Program-made: the position numbers and the translations under genes
Notes under the pieces: model-generated
The model's database searches: none
The model's input: the letters and a program-made list of their open reading frames with translations, nothing else
What the model was told of the DNA's origin: nothing
From: Buttiauxella ferragutiae
GTDB lineage: Bacteria > Pseudomonadota > Gammaproteobacteria > Enterobacterales > Enterobacteriaceae
Strand: one strand, 5' to 3'
Length of the DNA: 64,000 bases
Assembly: GCF_001654915.1 (NCBI RefSeq)
Contig: NZ_LXEQ01000045.1
Shown: positions 9,203-20,300 of the stretch, one piece after another
Numbering within the stretch: the first letter of the stretch is position 1
How the letters are laid out: every line of letters begins with the position of its first letter

Positions 9203-10069
9203 ATGACATCACCACTGTCCAACGGACAAACGTCATTAATGTTACAGATGACACAGCGTCTACCGCTGTCCGACACGCATTTTCGTCGGATCTGCCAGTT
9301 GATTTACCAGCGCGCAGGTATTGTGCTGGCCGATCATAAACGCGACATGGTTTACAACCGCCTGGTGCGCCGTTTGCGCACTTTAGGGCTGGAGGATTTT
9401 GGGCACTATTTGAGCATGCTGGAAGCCAACGGTATTAATGCCGAATGGCAGGCGTTCATTAATTCCCTGACCACAAACCTGACGGCATTTTTTCGCGAGG
9501 GTCACCATTTCCCGATTCTCGCAGAGCATGCGCGTAAACGGAGTGGTGAATACAAAGTGTGGAGTGCTGCGGCCTCGACCGGAGAAGAACCTTACTCCAT
9601 CGCGATTACGCTCGCCGATGTTATCGGGATGGCGCCGGGGCGCTGGAAAGTGTTTGCCAGTGATATTGACACTCAGGTTCTGGAGAAGGCGCAAAGTGGG
9701 GTTTATCGCCAGGATGAACTGAAAACGCTGGCTCCACTCCAGTTGCAGCGCTATTTCATGCGCGGCACCGGGCCACACGATGGGCTGGTGCGCGTACGTA
9801 GCGATCTGGCCAGTCATATGGAATTTGCGCCAATCAACCTGTTGGACAAGCAAGCGCCAATTCCGGGGCCATTTGATGCCATTTTCTGTCGCAACGTGAT
9901 GATTTATTTCGACAAAGAAACGCAACAGCAAATTTTGCAGCGCTTTGTACCGTTGCTTAAACCGGGCGGATTGCTGTTTGCCGGGCATTCGGAAAATTTC
10001 AGTAATCTCAGCCGCGAATTTTTGCTGCGTGGGCAGACGGTATATGGACTGAGTAAGGAAAAATCATGA
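9203..10069 (+). CDS. cheR: Chemoreceptor glutamate methyltransferase CheR
   Basis: CheR uses S-adenosylmethionine to methylate glutamates of the chemoreceptors during adaptation. The 288 residues have the N-terminal helical CheR_N domain and a Rossmann methyltransferase domain with the SAASTGEEPYSIA SAM-binding motif and FDAIFCRNVMIYFD. The start was set at 9203 (MTSPLSNGQTS), as in E. coli, behind an AAGAAGG ribosome site; the frame is open 27 bases further upstream but overlaps tap there. It overlaps cheB by 4 bases. Confidence 0.97.
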   Translation: MTSPLSNGQTSLMLQMTQRLPLSDTHFRRICQLIYQRAGIVLADHKRDMVYNRLVRRLRTLGLEDFGHYLSMLEANGINAEWQAFINSLTTNLTAFFREGHHFPILAEHARKRSGEYKVWSAAASTGEEPYSIAITLADVIGMAPGRWKVFASDIDTQVLEKAQSGVYRQDELKTLAPLQLQRYFMRGTGPHDGLVRVRSDLASHMEFAPINLLDKQAPIPGPFDAIFCRNVMIYFDKETQQQILQRFVPLLKPGGLLFAGHSENFSNLSREFLLRGQTVYGLSKEKS

Positions 10070-11115
10070 CAAAAATAACTGTGCTGTGTGTCGATGATTC
10101 TGCCCTGATGCGTCAAATCATGACTGAGATAGTCAACAGTCATGACGACATGGAAATGGTGGCAACCGCGCCAGACCCGCTGGTGGCGCGGGATTTGATT
10201 AAAAAATTCAACCCGGACGTACTGACGCTGGATGTCGAAATGCCACGTATGGACGGGCTGGATTTTCTCGAAAAATTGATGCGTCTGCGCCCGATGCCGG
10301 TGGTGATGGTGTCATCACTGACGGGGAAAGGTTCGGAAGTCACTTTAAGGGCGCTGGAGTTGGGGGCGATTGATTTTGTCACTAAACCACAGTTGGGGAT
10401 CCGCGAAGGGATGCTGGCGTACAGCGAAACTATTGCTGAGAAAGTGCGCACCGCGGCCAAAGCCAAACTGGCCGCACGCGCACCAGCGGCGGCTCCGATG
10501 GCAATCAAAGCCGGGCCATTGCTCAGTTCAGAAAAATTGATAGCCATCGGTGCATCAACTGGTGGTACTGAGGCGATTCGCCATGTGCTGCAACCGTTGC
10601 CGCTTTCAAGCCCAGCGGTGCTGATCACCCAACATATGCCGCCAGGTTTTACGCGCTCATTTGCCGACAGGCTCAACAAGTTGTGCCAGATAGCCGTAAA
10701 AGAAGCTGAGGATGGCGAGCGCGTATTGCCGGGGCATGCGTACATCGCCCCTGGTGATAAACATATGGAGCTTGCTCGCAGCGGGGCGAACTACCAAATC
10801 AAGATTCACGATGGCCCACCTGTGAACCGGCATCGCCCGGCCGTGGATGTGTTGTTCCATTCCGTGGCGAAATTCGCCGGGCGAAATGCCGTGGGCGTGA
10901 TTCTCACCGGAATGGGGAATGACGGTGCCGTCGGGATGCTGGCAATGCATAAAGCCGGGGCATGGACCATCGCCCAAAACGAAGCAAGTTGTGTGGTGTT
11001 CGGCATGCCGCGTGAAGCCATTAACAGTGGTGGCGTTAGCGAAGTGGTCGATTTAAGCCAGATTAGTCAGCAGATGTTGATGAAGATTAGTGCCGGACAG
11101 GCAATACGTATTTAA
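10066..11115 (+). CDS. cheB: Chemotaxis methylesterase/deamidase CheB
   Basis: CheB removes receptor methyl groups and deamidates receptor glutamines when phosphorylated by CheA. The 349 residues carry a receiver domain with the phospho-acceptor Asp56 and a methylesterase domain whose catalytic triad Ser164 (IGASTGG), His190 (TQHMPPGF) and Asp286 (GMGNDGAVG) sits at exactly the E. coli positions. The linker around residues 130-150 is Ala-rich. Start codon overlaps the cheR stop (ATGA). Confidence 0.98.
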   Translation: MTKITVLCVDDSALMRQIMTEIVNSHDDMEMVATAPDPLVARDLIKKFNPDVLTLDVEMPRMDGLDFLEKLMRLRPMPVVMVSSLTGKGSEVTLRALELGAIDFVTKPQLGIREGMLAYSETIAEKVRTAAKAKLAARAPAAAPMAIKAGPLLSSEKLIAIGASTGGTEAIRHVLQPLPLSSPAVLITQHMPPGFTRSFADRLNKLCQIAVKEAEDGERVLPGHAYIAPGDKHMELARSGANYQIKIHDGPPVNRHRPAVDVLFHSVAKFAGRNAVGVILTGMGNDGAVGMLAMHKAGAWTIAQNEASCVVFGMPREAINSGGVSEVVDLSQISQQMLMKISAGQAIRI

Positions 11116-11132
11116 CCGAAGGAACTCTATAA

Positions 11133-11522
11133 ATGGCAGATAAAGAACTCAAATTTTTGGTGGTGGATGACTTCTCTACCATGCGTCGCATTGTCCGTAA
11201 CCTGTTAAAAGAGCTGGGTTTCAACAACGTTGAAGAGGCCGAAGATGGCGTTGATGCGTTGAATAAACTGAATGGTGGCGGCTTTGGCTTCGTGATTTCT
11301 GACTGGAACATGCCGAACATGGATGGCCTGGAGTTGCTGAAAACCATTCGTGCCGATGGCGCAATGGCGGCAATGCCAGTGCTGATGGTGACGGCTGAGG
11401 CGAAGAAAGAGAACATTATTGCCGCAGCACAAGCCGGGGCGAGTGGTTATGTGGTGAAACCGTTCACCGCCGCCACTCTGGAAGAGAAGTTGAACAAAAT
11501 CTTCGAAAAGCTCGGCATGTAA
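11133..11522 (+). CDS. cheY: Chemotaxis response regulator CheY
   Basis: Single receiver domain of 129 residues that, once phosphorylated by CheA, binds FliM and FliN to switch the flagellar motor. Asp12/Asp13, the phospho-acceptor Asp57, the conserved Thr (VTAEAK) and Lys109 (VVKPF) are all present. It is nearly identical to E. coli CheY, with changes concentrated near residues 47-52. It lies 17 bases after cheB and 10 before cheZ. Confidence 0.99.
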   Translation: MADKELKFLVVDDFSTMRRIVRNLLKELGFNNVEEAEDGVDALNKLNGGGFGFVISDWNMPNMDGLELLKTIRADGAMAAMPVLMVTAEAKKENIIAAAQAGASGYVVKPFTAATLEEKLNKIFEKLGM

Positions 11523-11532
11523 GGAGAGGCAC

Positions 11533-12177
11533 ATGCACTCATCTACAAACCCCGCGTCAGAGTTAAATTCAACCGGCGATATTATCGTTCGGATAGGTAG
11601 CCTGACCCGTATGCTGCGTGACAGCTTGCGCGAACTGGGCCTTGACCAGGCGATTGCTGAAGCGGCGGAAGCTATTCCTGATGCCCGCGACCGTCTGGAC
11701 TACGTGGTGCAAATGACGGCGCAGGCCGCCGAACGCGCACTGAACTGCGTGGAGCTCGCACAGCCTCACCAGAATAAAATGGAAAGCGATGCCAAAGCAT
11801 TAACTGGCCGTTGGGACGCCTGGTTTGAAAACCCCATCGAGCTAGGTGATGCCCGTGAACTGGTCACCGATACGCGTAGTTATTTATCTGGCGTCCCGTC
11901 GCATACCAGTTTCACTAATGCCCAGCTTCTGGAAATCATGATGGCACAGGATTTCCAGGATTTAACCGGCCAGGTAATCAAGCGCATGATGGATGTTATC
12001 CAGGAAATTGAACGCCAGTTGTTGATGGTGTTGATGGAGAACATGCCAGAACTGGATGCCCGAGCAAAACGCCCGGCTGACAGCCTGCTTAACGGCCCAC
12101 AAATGAACGCCAGCGCGGCGGGTGTGGTGGCAAGCCAGGATCAGGTTGATGATTTGCTGGATAGTTTAGGCTTTTAA
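11533..12177 (+). CDS. cheZ: CheY-P phosphatase CheZ
   Basis: CheZ speeds dephosphorylation of CheY-P. The 214-residue product (same length as E. coli) contains the long helical hairpin with the catalytic region AQDFQDLTGQVIKRM, including the Asp-x-x-x-Gln element, and the C-terminal CheY-binding helix ending QDQVDDLLDSLGF. It is the last gene of the tar-tap-cheRBYZ operon; a hairpin terminator follows 9 bases later. Confidence 0.98.
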   Translation: MHSSTNPASELNSTGDIIVRIGSLTRMLRDSLRELGLDQAIAEAAEAIPDARDRLDYVVQMTAQAAERALNCVELAQPHQNKMESDAKALTGRWDAWFENPIELGDARELVTDTRSYLSGVPSHTSFTNAQLLEIMMAQDFQDLTGQVIKRMMDVIQEIERQLLMVLMENMPELDARAKRPADSLLNGPQMNASAAGVVASQDQVDDLLDSLGF

Positions 12178-12185
12178 GTCTGAAC

Positions 12186-12214
12186 ATCGTGCGGGGGAGG
12201 ATTTCCCTGCACGA
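12186..12214 (+). terminator. Hairpin after cheZ
   Basis: ATCGTGC-GGG and CCC-GCACGAT pair around a purine-rich loop to make a stem of about ten base pairs just after cheZ. No long T run follows, but it lies between convergent genes (cheZ and the LysR gene) and is the evident end of the chemotaxis operon. Confidence 0.65.
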
Positions 12215-12236
12215 TGATACTACCCAATTTTATACT

Positions 12237-13166
12237 TCAAAAAATGTTCTCATCCGCCATTATCGGTGCTTTCAAAATGCTGACTATTTTGTTTAGCAAC
12301 TCGTCATCCCCATTTTGTTTATGCATGTGCGCGTTGAAATAGAGACTGCTTTGTTGGAAGAAATCACACTTGACCTCTCTGAATGGCAGGAAAGATCGAA
12401 TGAACGAGGAGTATTGTTTAGGAATAATCAGTAGTAAATCTCTTGATAGCGTGGCCAAAAGCAAATTGACTGCGCTTTCACTTCGGATTTCAGGGGCAAG
12501 AACTCGCGAACTTATCACGCGGCTAAAGTCATTTTTTAATTGCGTATCTGAATGGCGCAAACTAAAGCCGAGGTACTTTTCCTGGGTGAACTGTTCCAGG
12601 GTAATGCTGTCACCTACGGTTTTGTGCTGTTGGCGGCATATAATGACGTATTCAAACGAGTAAAGAGTTGTCCCGAGAATGTTGCTGTCACCCTGAATGG
12701 TTAAACCGATATCCAGGTCTACTTCCCGACTGCGAAGTTTATTACTCCGTTGCTCGTTGGTTGCAGGTAGGCTGCAGAACTCCACCACGCACTCCTCAGG
12801 AACAATACCGTGTTCCCAAAGTTTCTCAGTAATCCATAACTCGCTTAAGGATTCTGTCTGGATGAAAATTTTACGCGTCGCAGTACTTTGTAACTGTTTG
12901 AGATTAATCGCTTCAATAATGTCGTTATTGATCAACGTGAATTTCTGATAAAGATTCAGCGCCAGCGAAGTGGGCTTCACACCATTGAGCGAACGAACAA
13001 AAAGCGGGTCTCCGTAATGATCACGCAGTTTTTTTACCGCGTAACTGACGACTGAAGGCGCAACCCCCAATACTTCTGCTGCACTCACCATACTGCTCGT
13101 TTCGACAATGGTGACCAGGTAATGTATTAAATTATAATCAAATTTCCCTTCTTCCTGTTTAGGCAT
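12237..13166 (-). CDS. LysR-type transcriptional regulator
   Basis: The 309-residue product has an N-terminal winged helix (about 10-70: NLIHYLVTIVETSSMVSAAEVLGVAPSVVS, with the effector-binding domain following), and its helix-turn-helix and PLFVRS wing resemble the LeuO/YidZ branch of the family. The start was set at 13166 (MPKQEEG), behind GAGAGAAACGC. It points away from the winged-helix regulator at 13782 and the autotransporter, separated by a long AT-rich region, a classic LysR arrangement. It may control that cluster, but this is inference. It is lower in GC than the che genes and is absent from the E. coli cheZ-flhB junction. Confidence 0.85.
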   Translation of the reverse strand: MPKQEEGKFDYNLIHYLVTIVETSSMVSAAEVLGVAPSVVSYAVKKLRDHYGDPLFVRSLNGVKPTSLALNLYQKFTLINNDIIEAINLKQLQSTATRKIFIQTESLSELWITEKLWEHGIVPEECVVEFCSLPATNEQRSNKLRSREVDLDIGLTIQGDSNILGTTLYSFEYVIICRQQHKTVGDSITLEQFTQEKYLGFSLRHSDTQLKNDFSRVISSRVLAPEIRSESAVNLLLATLSRDLLLIIPKQYSSFIRSFLPFREVKCDFFQQSSLYFNAHMHKQNGDDELLNKIVSILKAPIMADENIF

Positions 13167-13781
13167 CGCGTTTCTCTCTTCATCTATAAACAGACGATTC
13201 AAGTCTAGTTCAATGATTTATTCCATGAATGGATTTCTGTTCAATGATTTTTACTATGAGCTTTTCCATGGTTCAATTACCTGGCACCTAATAACTCACC
13301 TTTAAAGAGGAGTGTTGGCTAATTTAAAACACGAACTGGAAAGCCACCAGATAGTGGTCAGGCAGAGTGTTGTAAACATATGTTTAACAATTGGGGGTAA
13401 ATGCAAACTTCATCACAAAGCTGCTCAGTTGAAAGTCCAAAATAAGACAAATCCACCCAAGTTTTATGGTTTTTATTTTTCTATAAATATTAACAAGTTA
13501 AGTTTTTTATCGGTGCATTTATCTGATTTTGTCATTAAAACAAAATTTTGTATTGATATAGCTTCGTGATGAGCTCTGAGTTAAAAAATCGAAAATCGAT
13601 CGCTGTGCGATATATGTCTCTTTCTAATAAATTTATGTAGAATTTAAAACTGATTTTAACGTGGGTATAACAATTGCCATCAGTTTTACGGGGAGGATTA
13701 CGGCTTTTTTGGCTTTATATAGACTACGTGAAGTTTGAAGAGAGCCTTAAATTGACAATTAAGATAGTTAGGGCGTTTAAC
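13167..13781. other. AT-rich divergent regulatory region, no supported gene
   Basis: These 615 bases separate the divergent LysR and winged-helix genes. They are clearly richer in A and T than the flanking che and flh genes, with several runs of A and T. An 85-codon frame at 13312-13569 lacks a convincing ribosome site and family resemblance, so I do not call it. The region most likely holds the promoters for both neighbours and possibly H-NS or LeuO-type binding sites; I cannot point to a certain promoter. Confidence 0.6.
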
Positions 13782-14171
13782 ATGTATAAAGATACTTTTG
13801 GTTTTTTGATCAATGACAATATCCAGGTGGATATCCGTCGCCGTAGAATCATTAAACTTTTTCTTGATGATGAGAAAAGATCCTACGCGCTGAATGTGAG
13901 TGTGATATCCATAAAAGAGTTACAAATGGTGTTGTTAGCCTATTTACTGGCTAATGGCAAAGAGCATCCTGTGAGGCGAGACGATATATTAAAAGCAGTC
14001 TGGGATAACAGAAACCTAAAGTCCTCGAGTCAAATTCTCTGGGCCACTCTTAAAGATTTAAAAATTCATCTCTCCCTGGTTGGGTTGGGAGATGATTTTA
14101 TAACAAGTGAAAAAGGGGCGTACTACCGAATTCATGCTAAACGGCTACAGGCATTATATGTAGGTGGATAA
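13782..14171 (+). CDS. OmpR/PhoB-type winged-helix regulator without receiver domain
   Basis: The 129-residue product has a short N-terminal part followed by a trans_reg_C-like winged helix (about residues 30-115: LNVSVISIKELQMVLLAYLLANGKEHPVRRDDILKAVWD and the later SEKGAYYRIH wing). There is no receiver domain and no membrane segment after the winged helix, unlike CadC or ToxR. ATG 13782 follows TTAGGG; the frame is open upstream to a TTG at 13674, so a longer protein is possible. It lies 226 bases before the autotransporter gene on the same strand, and small regulators of this kind often flank fimbrial or adhesin genes. Target unknown. Confidence 0.75.
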   Translation: MYKDTFGFLINDNIQVDIRRRRIIKLFLDDEKRSYALNVSVISIKELQMVLLAYLLANGKEHPVRRDDILKAVWDNRNLKSSSQILWATLKDLKIHLSLVGLGDDFITSEKGAYYRIHAKRLQALYVGG

Positions 14172-14397
14172 AGGAAATGAAATGATAAAGGATATCAAAA
14201 AGGTATAAGTTAGATAGAAAAATTGAGCGCTTATCAAAATCAGAAATAATAAATTTATTGCACTATCCACTTTCCTGTGGCGGCCTGGTTATGCACTAAA
14301 TTCGCTGATTTTGTCTTAGTCACTGATTGGATATCGCATCCGATATCTATTCCTCATTAATTAAGTCACTCTCATTTAAGTGTGATCGGGTAAAAAC

Positions 14398-17300
14398 ATG
14401 AACAAATTTTATAGTGTTATATGGAATGCAACGCTGGGTCGATATATTGTGGCTTCTGAGTTAGCTCAAGGGCGTAAAAAAAGTAAATCTTCTTCCACGG
14501 GAAATGTTACCTCTGAAGGTGTGTTCACCAGGAAATTCTTACTGACCTGTATTTTATCCACGCTTGCGACAGAAAAAAGTTTTGCTATTGATAGAGAGAT
14601 AGATTTCTTTAATCCTCAAAGTTCAGCTTATTCCATTCTTTCTGGTCCGGTGAATCTAATTACAGGCGGGAGTAATGGTTTTGCAAATATAACAATGGGT
14701 GCGTCAGGGTTCAAAAATACTACCTTGCAACAAGCACTTGATGCAGGGGTCGTTGTTGCCGGGGCGGATTACATTTCCGGAGATATTTTTAGGTTAGGTA
14801 ATAAAGGCTCAACAATCACTTTTGAAGATCCGATTACTCATAATCAGACCTCTGTTTCTGTCTATGATAATGCTCAAATGACGGTCACGCGCGCGGCAGA
14901 TTTTGTCTTCCCGATGTCAATCGCTGTCGGAGAACATGGGCAATACGTTGATACGTCCCTTTACTCTGTTCAGTCAGGCTCTGTGGTAGATGTCAATGTT
15001 GGCATTACCAGTGCTAACTGGATGAATAATGCAGCAAACCGCCTTGCGGTGATAATGAAAGGCAGTCAGGCTGATGTCACAACTTCTGCGGTATTTAACA
15101 TCGCAGATAATGGTACGCTGAATTATAATTCAAAAACTGTCGCTGAATTAGGCTACGTTAGCAACAATAACTCCAATTCAAAATATGCAGCATCTTTTAT
15201 TGGTGGCTTTAAAGGACAGGTAGCCAGCAAAATTGGCAGCTTTGTTGTTAACGATCTCGAAAGCTTCCAACAATATAATACTGCTTTGCAGCAGGCGATT
15301 AGCGCCGGAAGTTTGAAAAGTACAGACTATGATACTCAGTTAGAGTTGGCGTACGATAAATCCTTGAAGCAGGTGTATGTTAAGACGCCTATTCCGGATA
15401 GTGATGCGATAAATATGAATGTCGATCGCGGTCGGGTTGCATTTATTAAAGCTGATGGTAGTGGGGCAATTGTCAATATCAGCCAGGATGCCAATATTCA
15501 GATGTTTAGATCCGATGCGTCATTAGTCCGTTTACTTAACGGGGCGACGCTAACCAACCTCGGAACCATTGGTACTGTATATAATTCTTTGCGCGGAGCC
15601 TATGTTGTCTTTGCAAAAGATAGCCAAATCCATAACGAAGGTGTTATTGATGCCGGCACCAATGCGGATATGTCTGCCTTTAATAAATATACTTCCAGTG
15701 GATTTAACATTGGCAATGGTGAGCAGGTTGCAATTAATGCTTCTGGTACCAGTACTGTTTTAAACAATGGTGTGATTAACATTGCTCCTCGTCAGGATAA
15801 TGCAGGCTCAACTGGCGTTATCACTAACGATACAACGCAGTTTACTAACAACGGTAATATTAACCTGGCCGCATTAGCCCAGCCGTCATCAGCCAATGGT
15901 AACTATAAAGCCACCGGTGTCGTGCTACAGAGCAAATCAAGTTTCGACAATAACGGGCAGCTCTATATTGGACGCCTGGCTCAGCGATCTGTAAATGACG
16001 TGACTAGTGATGTAGCGGTAACCTCGTTGGGAACCCTGGGTGTTAGCCTATTAAATGGCGGGACGTTAAATAACAACGCTGGCGGGACTATTACTATTGG
16101 CACCCAGACGCAGGGCGCTACTGCTATTTCTGCTGGGGGGAGCGCCTCAGTCGTTAATCAAAATGGTATCGTTAATGTTAACGGTCGGATGGGAAGTGCG
16201 TCTAACGCCAGTAGCAAGAATATTGGCATCAGTTCTTCCTCTGGCGCTCAACAGATAACAAACAGCGGGACCATTAATCTTAACGGGATTAACTCCGTGG
16301 GCATGCAGGTGCTTACGAATAGCGCAGCAACAAACAGTGGAGACATTATTGTTAATCAGGGGGTTGATCCAGCGACTAAAACTGCAAACTACGGTATCTG
16401 GTCCGAAGGTGCAGGGGCTAATGTTACGCACTCTGGAACCGTGGAGCTTAAAGGCGACCGCGCTATTGGTGTCCATGCCCGTAACAAAGGCGTGGTAACA
16501 CTCGAAGGTGCCGGGAAAGTGGCATTTGAAGAGGGTGAAAACCAGATTGGTTATTACGTTTACGGTGTAGGTTCATCCATCAAAGACAATAGCATCGGCA
16601 GCCAAAATGTCTCCACCAAAGGGTCGACGCTGTATCGCATTGATGGCGGTTCTTCGTTCATCGGCAGTGCGGATAGTACTTCCGTTATGAATGCCAGTGG
16701 TGAAAACAGCACCCTTTTGTTAGTTACTGGGAAAAGTGAAGACGGCAAAACTATTAGTAAACTCAATACCGGGAAGATGGTACTGAATGTCGATGCTGCA
16801 GGCTCGACGGCAGTCAAAGTTGAAGGTGGCGCGCAAGGTGTGCTGGATCAGGGCGTAATGTTGGCGCTGACAGCTAAAAATGCCACGGCAGGTATTGTTG
16901 ATGGTAATTCAACCACGATTACTGGTGCCGCAGGCGCAACGGGTGCTTCCCAATTAACATCTTATGCAACACTCGATAACTCTAATGCAGCCAGCGATGC
17001 CATGGGCTATATCGCGCGTAACAAAGGTACGCTTATCCATAAAGGTTCGCTGACCTTTACTGCAGATAACAGCACCGGTGTGCTGGTCGACGGCGGCAAC
17101 CTGGAGAACAGCAGCAATATCACCGTCAATGGAATTGCCGTCGATATTGTGGGTGGCGACTCAAAAGTGACTAACACTGGTACGGTTAAAGCCACCGGTG
17201 GAACGGCAGCCTATCGCCTGAAAGATGGTGCTTCGCTTGCATTGAGTGGGCAGGGCACGACTATTGCTCAAAATGGTGCTCATGGTGTGTTGATCGAAGC

Positions 17301-20300
17301 CCCAGCGAAGACGGGGTTACTGAAAGCTACGGGCGATTCGCAACTGACCGTGACAGACGCCACCATCAGCGTGACCGGCACGGGTAATGCGATTGAGAAC
17401 GGGGCGGAAGTTGCCGGTATCCGTCTGAACAATGCCAAACTTAATGTCGAGCAGGGCGCAGGGATTCGTACCGGTGCTGAACTGGGAACATCCAATAGTG
17501 GTGTGATTACGGTCAGCGGTTCTGGGGCCGGTATTGCGCTCAAACACGCTGATGGCTCGACTACCACAGCTGATTTGAATCTACTGGATTCAGATGGTCT
17601 GACGATTAATGTAACAGGTGCAAACGGGTCGGGCATTGTGACCAATACCAGTGGTGATGTGAAAAACGGCACCGCCATTAATGTGATGGCTACTGACGGC
17701 GGTTCTGCGCTGGTGGTGGGGGGCACGACGGCTAACGTGGTTCAGTCTGGCGCGCTCACATCAAAATCACTGACGAAAGAAGTGGTCAATCTGAATAACG
17801 GTAAGGTCAGCACCTTCGTCAATAATGGCTCTATCAAAGCGAACAGTGCAATTCAGGTCGCGGTGGCAAGCAATTCCGGCGCGGGGATGACTTTCACTAA
17901 CAATGCGGGCGGTAATATTGTCGGTCAAGTTAACCTCCAGACCGGAAATAACACCGTCAATTTAAACAGCGGCAGTACCGGGACCGATTTCACCACGGGT
18001 GCCGGGCGTGACATTTTTAATCTCAAAGACGTCACCGCTCAGGAAACGACTATTTTCACCTCCCTTAATGCGGGGGCTGGTGTTGATGATGTGCTGAATC
18101 TGGATAACTCAGCGTATGTTCTGGAAAACGTCAACGCTCTGACTGGCTTTGAAACCATTAATCTGACCAATGGTTCCACCTTTACGGAGCAAAATACCCT
18201 GCTGGCGCTGGGTGATGCCGTCGATGATGTAAGCGGGACGACATTTAATATCGATACCAACAGCATCCTTGCGTTAAACAACACCCAGGATGTGGCGTTA
18301 AAGAGCCATCTTAAAGGCTCCGGCACGGTCAAAGCTGACCTTTCCAATAAAGCCTTTAGCTTTACCGACAACAACAAAGGTGATGCTTTTGCTGGGACGC
18401 TGGAGCTGACAAACAGCAGCTTCGCGCTGGAGGGGATCAACGCTCAAGCGTTAAGTGATGCCAACCTGAAATTGAGCGCCGGAAGCGTTGCGATGGTAGG
18501 TGCGGGTACGCAGACTATTGGCGCCCTGAACTTCAATGGCGGGACGGCAAAATTTGGGGCGCTGAACCCGGGCATGTCGGTGGCAGAGAACACCGTTCAT
18601 ACTACAAACAGCCTTGGTATCAGCGGCCCGGGTGTCGTAGCGGTGTCGTTGACCTCAGCCATTAACGATAATCCATTGCCGGAGAATCATCTTTCTCTGA
18701 TGGAACAAGACGATGCACAAACGCTGGTCAAACTGGCCGATAGCGCAGGTTCGGTAAGCGGAAGCGGTGGCAATCTTGAGCTGAGAGACCAGGACGATAA
18801 CGTTATCTCCGACTCTGTAACCGTGGACATCACCCAGCAGGGTGCGACGGTGGCGAAAGGGACGTGGGATTACCGCTTGACCAGCGGCGACAACGCTGAC
18901 GGTTTGTATATCAACTATGGCCTCAAGCAGGTTGAATTACAAAGCGTTGGGGACGACGCGCTGGTACTTAACAGCAACGGTAAGAGCGGCCCTGCCAGTG
19001 ATTTAAGCGCCAAAATTATCGGCTCGGGCGATTTGCATATCGATAGCCCAACGGGTGCGGTTTCACTTTCTAATCTGGATAACAGCTATACCGGGCAGAC
19101 CGTGGTTAAAAGCGGCACGTTGCAACTGGCAAATGACGGTGTGTTAGGCCAAACCCGTGACCTGCGCATTGAAGAAAATGCCGCCGTCGAGATGCAGGGC
19201 CACAGCCAGCAAGTCGGGGCGCTAAACACCGCAGCGGCAAGCCAGTTGCAGTTAACAGCCGGAAGCGAGCTCACCATTTCGGACACCCAGCGGGTAGCGG
19301 GTGATACCGATGGCGGGACAATTAATGCTGGCACTCTGAACGGCAGCGGGAAGCTGGTTATCGACCCAAGCGTATTGACCGTAAACGGAGCCAACACCGG
19401 CTTTAGCGGAGATGTCACACTGGAAGGCGGTTCACAGGCGCTGCTGAATAATGTTTCAGGTTTTGGTGATACCGGCACGGTGACTCTGGCAACGGCACAA
19501 GACAGCTTAACCTTTGCAAAACAACTGGCAAGCGATGCTGCTGTAGTTGGGCAACTTAGTAAGCAATTGGCAGGTGCTGGGGCGGTTGAGTTAAAAGATA
19601 ATTCAGATATCACACTCACGGCGGATAACAGCGCCTTTACCGGGGAGTTCACAGTCGACAGCGGCAGCGACCTGCGTGCTTCAGCGGCTGAAAACCTCGG
19701 TGATGCAGACGTGTTGGACAACGGTGTTGTGCATCTGACGGCTGATAGCGACTGGTTATTATCCAACGTGATTACGGGCACCGGTTCCCTTGAGAAAACA
19801 GGTAATGCCGCGCTAATTATCGACAACGAGCAGACTTACAGCGGTACCACGGATGTCCAAAATGGCCGTCTGATACTGGGCAGTAACGAACAGGCAAACG
19901 GTAAGTTATCCGGCAATGGCAGAGTGAATATCGCCTCAGGAGCAGCGCTTGGCGGTAACGGTGAAGTCACTGGACCGGTTAACAACCAGGGAACGCTAGC
20001 GGCGCTCAACGCGCTCAGTGGCTATGAAAATCAGGCGGCCAGCACTTTGAACGTCGGGGATCTTAATAACCAGGGTGAGATAAATCTGGCGGGCGCTACT
20101 GCTGGTAACACATTGATCGTCAATGGTCATTACAACGGTGACAATGGGCTGCTTGCGTTAAATACCGTGCTGGGTGATGACAACTCAGTGACCGATAAAC
20201 TGGTGGTGACAGGGGATACTTCTGGCAGTACGCGTGTCCAGGTCACGAACCTTGGCGGTAATGGCGCGCTGACCGAAAAAGGGATTGAAGTGGTGCAGGT

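Noticed and set aside
13312..13569. 85-codon frame in the LysR upstream region
   Set aside because: No convincing ribosome site, no recognisable family, AT-rich composition that favours chance frames, position inside a divergent promoter region.
19086..19826. 246-codon frame antisense to the autotransporter
   Set aside because: Low-complexity Ser/Pro/Val-rich translation, the mirror of a repetitive Gly/Ala/Asp-rich passenger; no start signal.
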